Below the pieces are notes generated by a model, which worked only from the letters and a program-made list of their open reading frames with translations, did no database searches and had not been told where the DNA came from. A stretch of 64,000 nt of DNA from Ambrosia x helenae. Taxonomy: Eukaryota > Streptophyta > Magnoliopsida > Asterales > Asteraceae. Shown here piece by piece: positions 21,501-28,121 of the stretch; positions within the stretch are counted from its first letter, which is position 1, and each line of letters starts with the position of its first letter. The stretch is from positions 74,154,593 through 74,218,592 of the forward strand of contig CM061227.1 of NCBI GenBank assembly GCA_030844895.1. The letters are read 5' to 3'. The translations under genes and the position numbers were made by a program.

Positions 21501-22197
21501 GATACAACATGAATTTCTTGAACTTTATACCCTTCAGCATCTCCAACATGTGGTCAAGTATCATCCCCGAAACATTAAATGGTTTGTTGAGTGTCAACGC
21601 AACCATTAATGAACTCAAACTCTTCCTCATCACGTCATAACCACCACTAACACATCCAAAGACATGGATCAGAACATGTGCAAAGTACTTGTACTGCACT
21701 CCCAGCTTCCCCTTATACATCGATCCGTCAGTGATAGGACCTTTGTATTTCATCCTTAAGAAGCACGCCTTCTGTTCAGTCCACGACAACTCCCTGGGAT
21801 CTTCTCTATCCTCGAACTTAATCTGTAAAGCTTCCCGGATGTCGGCTTCAGTCAAGAACATATCTATCTCCTGAATCTTGCTCTTGATGATAGTTTGATT
21901 ATTCCAGTAATCATACTTAGCGTTCTGGTAGAAATCTTCTATTATGTCTTTGTAGATGATAGTAGGTGTGGCTAGAGCATGTACAATTCTGCTCCTCTTC
22001 AGAAACTCAATGATGCCAGTGAACTCTGTGTTCTTCTCCACGTCTCCTAAATACGCGCAACAGTTGTGCGATCTTTCGAAAGACCAACTGCTCGGTGTAG
22101 ATGTTTCAGCTGCGGAAACTGGATCTTGAACAGCTATCTCTGCTGGAGTCTCAACATTCACTGCTGGAGCGTCAATATTCTCTGTTTGTTCAGCCAT
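18535..22197 (-). CDS. ORF3: large extra protein in the envelope position of a Copia element
   Basis: Start placed at the ATG at 22197 (MAEQTENIDA), directly after the acceptor; the open frame runs back to 22227. The product is about 1220 residues. An N-terminal domain (about 45-310) carries CAYLGDVEKNTEF, REDPRELSWTEQKACFLRM and KPFNVSGMILDHML. A Lys/Glu/Ser-rich linker follows, then a coiled coil (about 540-645, with KNEKLERRCDRNKNKIKL) and an Asp/Glu tract (about 645-715). The C-terminal domain (about 940-1200) has FKGRALGWTYLGRLKC, PYWAVRDLCRFP, FWYYDWRKAEAVIVLRDG and HVFDPMWLINC. Both end domains persist in copy 2. No signal peptide or membrane span is visible, so it is not a classical envelope. 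The N-terminal domain resembles what plant databases call putative plant transposon proteins, from memory. The stop lies 1 nt before the polypurine tract. Confidence 0.82.
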   Translation of the reverse strand: MAEQTENIDAPAVNVETPAEIAVQDPVSAAETSTPSSWSFERSHNCCAYLGDVEKNTEFTGIIEFLKRSRIVHALATPTIIYKDIIEDFYQNAKYDYWNNQTIIKSKIQEIDMFLTEADIREALQIKFEDREDPRELSWTEQKACFLRMKYKGPITDGSMYKGKLGVQYKYFAHVLIHVFGCVSGGYDVMRKSLSSLMVALTLNKPFNVSGMILDHMLEMLKGIKFKKFMLYPRFLMMIFDYKYPMLKKDPTMILGQDHMNIRTLMRMKGYKGVADNEKPPNRRLFGALARPDYTDPGKNKARHDDSDSDNDDPLVYADSSTKRKRQVVNPGAKGKGKGKAIDQGSTKQQVARKKSTAKKGSGLVDEESVDSEETEVDEQWDSDDENVRTTKRKATMVGESELLNQSIEESERRRKSVEDEGLGVDLAELSVGDTVVVNLPKKSKKQKTMAKKSSVKELREKELAQLLKGKRLPDAGTPSKLSSPVAKKQKKGKEAETLPIDQFNIDMDKVLDMFKKPQKEKAVEVEPSRSKSKKMTVDDDVMKQVNKKMEDMMKMLIAQQAEITKFKQNEEKMLQIVVASKSNQDEINEKIQLLEAKNEKLERRCDRNKNKIKLIKADNKELKKENKRLCGLIEDLYSRAPQLKEGEEDEEDVEQKVDYEYSESEKEDDEDEDEEDDDGSDKSDDDNNDDDDDNNDDDDGAEGTGKKKGDELSSGSDQEGGDDTSKFSYEKRKSQKKKDTGESSSKKKGENVDESIFWNEKVRSLSDDAKLIYKNMLEKREWTIEFTGCFAEIFQTDDLRYELEYEDPDLEEGELPASVAKEILDGLAQRVGKTFEEFMIDESIPDIPEKDMGNHSDDVQTPENNEVEIEDITHEEFPQYFRKEDENEVFPDFTEIPNKSAKQKAKRRSEEFVEKVFGDQKKDSSNQSDELKNYLKKLKEMDENRPRPEAQGNFYRFHNAKFKGRALGWTYLGRLKCIAAKWETGILYFNRFCDLLTLPYWAVRDLCRFPMSGAEVNGSHVGWCADKLVWESRTRWKRFQPQYPRRKQHRDIDPQTNMKRVTLIYKAPNVMRKIPLMPMPQHFSADFIFWYYDWRKAEAVIVLRDGKDKYKHVHVFDPMWLINCTFEDIIMLFYNPIYYEPNDFAQARKYTQVVGVCFAYDINAGSNLEGKLGKTVKIANVSKPVKKTFEPPMTDEQKKQLRIKLMNRTMDYQRKLSNQ

Positions 22198-22787
22198 CTG
22201 CACACAAAAATCAATAAAACGCGTCAAAACACAAAAACGACAAAAATATAAAAATTTTGGTCAAAACACATCTGCACATTCGCCCCTTTTTGAATTGGTC
22301 GAATGTGAGATTTATGGTCGAATGTGAAATTGTATGGACGAAGATGAATAAGATCTTGATAAAAAATCACTTTCGTCCATTTTCGTGTACATTCGCCCAA
22401 AGATTGTCACCTTCGCCCGGTTTAAGAACCGAAGGTGAAATCTGTTTTACCCCCAAAATTTAAAAAGTTGCCATTGTTGATTTTAATCCGTATTTTTGAT
22501 TCTAAAACGTTCTAACAGGGCCGACTAACACTTGTTAATAACCAATTTTATCAATCACATCATTTTACATGGGTTTTCAATTTGAATTAGGGTTCGTCAT
22601 GTTCATACAAACAAATCTGTCATCTAAACACGTTATAAACCTAATTCCTTTCACACTCCCCCTAAAACCTATGTACAATGATCGGCAATCAAAATCAGAC
22701 ATCAAAAATCATCAAAAATTTCCAGTTATTAAACCCTAGGTCCGTGTATAAAACCCGACGATTAAGGGCTGAAAACTTGTCCAATAC
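22198..22787 (-). other. Candidate leader intron of ORF3
   Basis: Donor TTGTGCAG/GTATTGG and acceptor TTTTTGTGTGCAG directly abutting the ATG at 22197; 590 nt. Copy 2 has donor TTTACAG/GTTATC and acceptor GTTTTGCAG 7 nt before its ATG (57232-57843, 612 nt). TATA-to-donor distance is 136 nt here and 137 nt in copy 2. Confidence 0.5.
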
Positions 22788-22923
22788 CTGCACAATTAGG
22801 CTTGAAATGATCAGAAATAAATGAGGAATACAAAGCACAAACGCAGAAAATAAGATCAACAAGGTCTGGTTATGAGAGAAAATTTGAAAAAATTGCAGAA
22901 TGAAGAATCGAATGTGACAGTTA

Positions 22924-22933
22924 CTTATATAGG
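22924..22933 (-). promoter_or_regulatory. Candidate internal promoter TATA box for ORF3
   Basis: Minus strand CCTATATAAG, 2 nt after the hairpin array. The same ten bases form the LTR TATA box of copy 2 (53337-53346). Copy 2 has GCCTATATAA at the matching internal place (57981-57990). Confidence 0.5.
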
Positions 22934-22934
22934 A

Positions 22935-23197
22935 TGCCACCTTCGACCGTTTCTGATGGACGAATGTGGGTAAGTATCACATTCGCCCCAACTTAATGGC
23001 ACGAGAGTGAAAAAGTTCCACCTTCGCCCCTAATAAAAGACCCGAAGGTGAAAATGAATACCCGGAAGTGAAAATTTTTACCCGGAAGTGAAAATTTCAC
23101 CGGAGGTAAAAAGAACCACCTTCGCCCAATTCTAGAACGGTCGAAAGAGATAGTTTTTCCACCTTCGACCCAATTAAGGGGCGAATGTGAAATGGAA
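22935..23197 (-). repeat. TTCGNCC/GGNCGAA hairpin array upstream of ORF3
   Basis: About ten arms (CCTTCGACC, GGACGAATGT, CACATTCGCCC, CCTTCGCCC, CCCGAAGGTG, GGTCGAAAG, GGGCGAATGTG) with alternating orientation. They end directly next to a TATA box, as in the LTR. A second, smaller array lies at 22272-22443 inside the proposed leader intron. Confidence 0.8.
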
Positions 23198-24665
23198 AAA
23201 CTGAAAATTTCGCCAAATCACGAATTCGATTCCCGTTCAATCATTTTTCAATCCGTTAAACTTCCAAAACTCAAATTTTCACATTTTGAATGTCACAAAG
23301 TCCAGATGGTGTTATCAAATCTCAGAAATTGACCATCAAGCATCCCCGGATATCAAAAATAAAGCAGAAATGCAAAATCTTTTGGATTTTCTGAAATTTA
23401 TATTAAAACACACCTAAAATCTTTTTGGATTTTGTAACTTTTTGACAATAAAAGTAAAATGCAACAAAGTAAAATGCATTAAAAGTAAATGAAAGCAGTA
23501 AATATTTTGTGATTTCCGGTAAGAGGATCATATCAGTTTTCTGAGAAATCTGAACATAGCGTTGATCTGGTTCAATATTATCATTAGAAACAATATGTGA
23601 TACGGCAATTGCTGATATTGTTGTCCACATAAGCTCACATGCAGACAATTACGCAATGCTTTAAAATGATACGAATTAGATGTATTAGACTAACACATTG
23701 TGGTTCCCACGCACACGACATACTCCCGTATCAAGAAGTAATCTGCACAAAGACTCATTGTAAAGCGTGATTATGCTTTCGTCGTCTGTAATTGTACAAG
23801 ATATAATGCATAGAGGTATACAGGTCAGCAAATTAATGCAGCAAAGTAACATATGCACCATACCAGGTTGAGGACTGATATTAATCATGATTTGCATCAA
23901 TGATCAATACGATATTATAGATAATCTTTGATCATCATATAACATGGAAAGTTCCTCAATTCGGTAACTTTAGGTTTTGGCATAAAGCTCTTTTATAAAG
24001 ACATCCTGTCTGATCTAGGTCCGTAATGACTTACAGCAGAAGATCAGATAGGCTATCCCCAGACAACTAATAACATAACGACCCTAAACCTCCGAGTTTT
24101 GTACAAACACCCTATCAAACGAAATTACGGTACTAAGACCATATGCCCATGAGGTGTTCATCCACAAACGCGTAGTTTGTTATGTTTGTATCACTAATGC
24201 ACGCAATATAAAGTCTACGAAGCCTATCAGCATATCACACGTAATCAACATACGTCTCATTAAAACTATACAATTCTTTAGCCTGTGTCAGATCCCCACT
24301 GATGTACTATCATTTCCTCTTTTTATCCAGGAAATCATTTTGGGTTTTTCTAATTTTTAGGTATTTTGAAATTTTTTCAATGTTTTTGGTTTTTCTGATA
24401 AAAAGACTCCCCCTAAAATAAAGAACATATTTTTGGGTTTTTAATTTTTCTGAAAACAAAAACAAAACAAAATTTTGAAAGAAACAATCCACTTGAAAGC
24501 ATCAACTTCTTTGAGGATTAAACAACCCCCTCGAAAGCATCAACTTCTTTGAGGATTATGATAGTAAAGAGAAATTCCCAATAAGCAAAGAGAAATTCCC
24601 AATTAGCAAAAAAAAAAAATTTAAAACTAAAACTAAAAACTAAAAATGATAAACCGAGGAGCCGA

Positions 24666-27600
24666 TTAGTCCTGTTTTTCCTTTATATTGTTTACTTTCA
24701 AAAGATATTCAAAGCGGGATCTGTCAAAAGCTTTTGTAAACAAATCTGCACGTTGGTAGTCAGTATGGATTTTGACCATGTCAATCAATTCCTTAGCATA
24801 ACAGTCACGGATAAAATGATATTTAATCCGGATATGTTTAGCTTTAGAATGGATTTCAGTATTTTTAGTTAAAGCAATTGCGGCTTCGTTGTCACAGTGA
24901 ATAGGGGTTTTAAGAAACTGCAAACCGTAATCGACCATCTGTTGTTGGATCCAGAGCACTTGCGAACAGCAACTCGAGGCTGAAATGTACTCGGCTTCAC
25001 ATGTAGACAGTGCGACGGAAGTCTGTTTCTTGCATTGCCAGGTAATTAACCTGCTCCCTAAAAACTGGCAACCGGCTGTTGTTGATTTGCTGTCTTTGTC
25101 ACAGCCGCCCCAATCTGCATCACTAAAAGCAATAAAATCAAAATCATCGTCATTAGGGTACCAAAGTCCTTTTGATGGACAACCCTTCAGATATCGAAGG
25201 ATACGCTTGACCGCCGTCAGATGACTTTGTTTCGGCTTCGATTGGTAACGCGCACAGAGACACGTTGCATACATAATATCTGGTCGAGACGCTGTCAAAT
25301 ACATCAGAGATCCGATGATTGCTCTGTATGTAAATGGATCTGTCAGCTCCCCCTTAGCGTCGACTCCAATCCCGTGATTGGGTTGTATCGGGGTATCCAT
25401 CGGCTTAGAGTCCTCCATCTGGAATCGGCTCAAGATGTCGGCAACATATTTCGTCTGGTGAATGAAGATCCCGTCGGGTCTTTGATCCACCTGTAAGCCG
25501 AGGAAAAACTGCATTTCTCCCATAGCGCTCATTTCGAACTTCTCCTGCATAACAGTTTCAAATTCCCTGCACAAGAGTTCGTTAGTTGAACCAAATATAA
25601 TATCATCAACGTAAATCTGTACTAGAAGCAAGTCATCTCCCGTCTTCTTCGTAAAGAGGGTACAATCGACGAGGCCGCGCTTGAATCCTTTGGAGATGAG
25701 GTATGTGCTTAGCTCCTCGTACCACTGTCTTGGAGCCTGGTGCAAACCGTATAAAGCTTTGTTCAGAACGTAGACCTTGTCCCGGTGGATTGGGTCCTCA
25801 AAGCCCGGTGGTTGCCCGACATAAACCTCCTCTTTGACTTTACCATACAGAAATGCGCTCTTGACGTCCATTTGATAGACTTTAAATTTCTTGTACGAAG
25901 CAAACGCAAGGAACATCCGAATAGCTTCCATTCGTGCTACTGGTGCATAGATTTCGTTGTAGTCAATTCCTTCAATCTGATGGAAACCCTGCACAACCAA
26001 TCTGGCTTTGTTCCTTACAATAACTCCACGGTCATCTTTCTTGCACTTAAACACCCACTTAGTGCCAATTTTCTTTCGTCCCTGCGGCAAATCTGTGAGC
26101 GTCCAGACTCCCAATTTCTGGAATTGCAATAACTCCTCCTGCATCGCCTCAACCCAGGCATCTTCTTGCAAAGCGTCTTTGTATGTCCTTGGCTCTACTT
26201 GGGACACGTAACATGCAAACGACCAATCATTTTGGTCACCAGATTTCTGAATTTTGGCATATAATGCTAAAGCACCAAAACTCTCTGGCGTATTAACGCT
26301 TTTAAGCTGCCCTCTGGTCATCACTCCACTACCAGGATCTCCAATCACTTGCTCCAGCGGGTGAATACGATGAATCCGAGATTCCGGATTAATAGGTACA
26401 ATCACTCCCGTCTGAGCAGTCAAGTTCTCTGTAGCATCCTGATCATTACCCGTGTTAGATGATGAAGCAACATCTGGATTTGGGATAGGGTTCACAGTTT
26501 GCTCTTCTAAATCTTCAGCATTTTCAAGAACAGCTTCTTCAAATTGATCATCTTCAGATTCTGAAGTGTCTAACGAAGTTGAAGCTTCTTGAAACAACTC
26601 TTCTTCTTGTGTAGGAGCACTGGTATCACTAGAAGCTGGTGGGGGGTTTACGGTAATTGGACGCATCAACGGTGAAGTTGCCGCGTTTTCACATTCGTAA
26701 AGTAATCGGATCACAGCTTCTTCAACCAGGCTATCTAGATTGAATGATTCAAAGAAATCTTTGTAATCAAACATCCAATCAGGGCCCGTGCCTTGCAGAT
26801 TTTGTGTGTAACGTTGAACTTCCACATTAGCCCAATCCTCCACTTGACGAGTTCTCTTGTTGAATACCCGTTTGAGCGGGGTTGCATATCCAACAAAATA
26901 TCCCTCTTCAGCTTTAGGACTAAACTTTTCGCTTGGATTCAACATCGTACATGGCGCCCCAAATGGTTCTAGATACTCTAAATTGGGCTTTCGTCGGTGT
27001 AACAGCTCATAAGATGTTTTTCCAAACTTCTTCACTGTCATAACCCTATTTAATGTATAGTTTGCTGCATAAATCGCCTCGTTCCAGAACATTACTGGAA
27101 GATTTGAGTCAGCGAGCATTGTTCTTGCAGCCTCAATCAGAGTCCTATTCTTTCTCTCAGCAACACCGTTCTGTTGCGGGGTATACGGAGCTGAATATTC
27201 ATGATGTATCCCTTTGCTTTCACAAAGTTCATCCATCTTTGCATTTTTAAACTCCGTCCCGTTGTCACTCCTGATCCTTTTGATCTTCAAGTTGTAGATA
27301 TTCTCCAGCCGAGTGAACAGAACTTGTAAATTGGTAAAGGTGTCGCTTTTGTTCTTCAAACACATCACCCATGAAAATCGTGAGTAGTCATCTGTGACGA
27401 CTAAACAATAAAGCTCCCCAAGATGACTTTTGCGCTTGACAGGTCCAAAAAGGTCCATGTGCAATCGCTCAAGCGGCATCTCAACAGAGTTAACCTTCTT
27501 CAATTTATGGGATTGTTTGTGTTGTTTTCCTTTCATGCAGCTCACACACTTGTCGTTCAGATGGAAATGTTTCACGTTAACTCCATCAACAAGTCCATTT

Positions 27601-28097
27601 CTTACTAACTGATTCATCTTTCTCAAATGAATGTGCCCCATCCTGCGGTGCCACATTATTGATTCTTTTTCGGTTGCCTTGGAAAGAAAGCATGTTATCT
27701 GTCCCTGTGGTGTCATTGCCTTAGACATATCAAGAATGTAAAGATTGTTGACTCGAGGTGCCATCAACATAACCCACTCCTTTGGAATCTTGAAGCCCGG
27801 TTTGAGGATGTAGCAGGATTTGTCATCAAAATGCACAGAAAATTGTTTGTCGCATATTTGACTGACGCTCAACAGATTATAGTCTATCTGTTTGACATAT
27901 GAAATCCGCTCGAAAGTCACAACTCCATTACTCACGCTTCCTTCCATCGTGATATAACCTCCTTTATTTCCCGCGAACGCAACATATCCACCATTAATAT
28001 TCTTCACATCAAACAGCAACGCCAAATCCCCCGTCATGTGGCCTGAAGCTCCACTATCAACAATCCAGAGACTGCTAATAGGGCCAACTGAAGCTCC
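24666..28097 (-). CDS. pol: Copia pol polyprotein: protease, integrase, RT, RNase H
   Basis: Domains in order: aspartic protease (WIVDSGASGHMTG, about residues 18-30), GAG-pre-integrase with the HHCC zinc motif (HRRMGH ... CVSCMKGK, about 155-195), and integrase with its DDE residues (MDLFGP, VTDDYSRF, then SDNGTEF followed by the catalytic E in NGVAERKNRT). RT follows, with MDVKSAFLYG and the YVDD box at about residue 835. RNase H is last (ALSTCEAEY, HCDNEAAI), to residue 1140. All catalytic residues look present and the frame has no break. There is no ATG at the start. A TTTTTGTGTGCAG acceptor-like site ends at 28098, right after the gag-extension stop, so pol may be expressed from a spliced RNA or by readthrough of the in-frame TAA. 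Confidence 0.93.
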   Translation of the reverse strand, partial: GASVGPISSLWIVDSGASGHMTGDLALLFDVKNINGGYVAFAGNKGGYITMEGSVSNGVVTFERISYVKQIDYNLLSVSQICDKQFSVHFDDKSCYILKPGFKIPKEWVMLMAPRVNNLYILDMSKAMTPQGQITCFLSKATEKESIMWHRRMGHIHLRKMNQLVRNGLVDGVNVKHFHLNDKCVSCMKGKQHKQSHKLKKVNSVEMPLERLHMDLFGPVKRKSHLGELYCLVVTDDYSRFSWVMCLKNKSDTFTNLQVLFTRLENIYNLKIKRIRSDNGTEFKNAKMDELCESKGIHHEYSAPYTPQQNGVAERKNRTLIEAARTMLADSNLPVMFWNEAIYAANYTLNRVMTVKKFGKTSYELLHRRKPNLEYLEPFGAPCTMLNPSEKFSPKAEEGYFVGYATPLKRVFNKRTRQVEDWANVEVQRYTQNLQGTGPDWMFDYKDFFESFNLDSLVEEAVIRLLYECENAATSPLMRPITVNPPPASSDTSAPTQEEELFQEASTSLDTSESEDDQFEEAVLENAEDLEEQTVNPIPNPDVASSSNTGNDQDATENLTAQTGVIVPINPESRIHRIHPLEQVIGDPGSGVMTRGQLKSVNTPESFGALALYAKIQKSGDQNDWSFACYVSQVEPRTYKDALQEDAWVEAMQEELLQFQKLGVWTLTDLPQGRKKIGTKWVFKCKKDDRGVIVRNKARLVVQGFHQIEGIDYNEIYAPVARMEAIRMFLAFASYKKFKVYQMDVKSAFLYGKVKEEVYVGQPPGFEDPIHRDKVYVLNKALYGLHQAPRQWYEELSTYLISKGFKRGLVDCTLFTKKTGDDLLLVQIYVDDIIFGSTNELLCREFETVMQEKFEMSAMGEMQFFLGLQVDQRPDGIFIHQTKYVADILSRFQMEDSKPMDTPIQPNHGIGVDAKGELTDPFTYRAIIGSLMYLTASRPDIMYATCLCARYQSKPKQSHLTAVKRILRYLKGCPSKGLWYPNDDDFDFIAFSDADWGGCDKDSKSTTAGCQFLGSRLITWQCKKQTSVALSTCEAEYISASSCCSQVLWIQQQMVDYGLQFLKTPIHCDNEAAIALTKNTEIHSKAKHIRIKYHFIRDCYAKELIDMVKIHTDYQRADLFTKAFDRSRFEYLLKVNNIKEKQD

Positions 28098-28121
28098 CTG
28101 CACACAAAAAGTAGACAATTA
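28098..28121 (-). other. Gag-pol junction: TAA stop plus splice-acceptor-like site
   Basis: AAC-TAA is followed by a T-rich run to TTTTTGTGTGCAG/GGAGCTTCA. In copy 2 the stop and the AG/GGAGCTTCAG are kept, but the distance is 1 nt longer. That puts pol in another frame relative to gag and leaves a TAG at the AG. A fixed readthrough frame is therefore not conserved, while the acceptor position is. Confidence 0.5.

Larger units (their letters stand above)
22228..24665 (-). other. Spacer between pol and ORF3: conserved non-coding region plus internal promoter
   Basis: No conserved ORF. The part at about 23400-24360 is closely matched at 58380-59330 in copy 2 despite decay of the genes there. 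It contains a strong donor-like GTAAGT (24034-24029), kept in both copies, and a TTTATAAAAG box at about 23989-23998. Two hairpin-arm arrays (22272-22443 and 22935-23197) flank the leader of ORF3. Confidence 0.7.

Noticed and set aside
18535..22197. ORF3 as a transposase or a true envelope glycoprotein
   Set aside because: No DDE-type catalytic layout, signal peptide or hydrophobic span could be seen.
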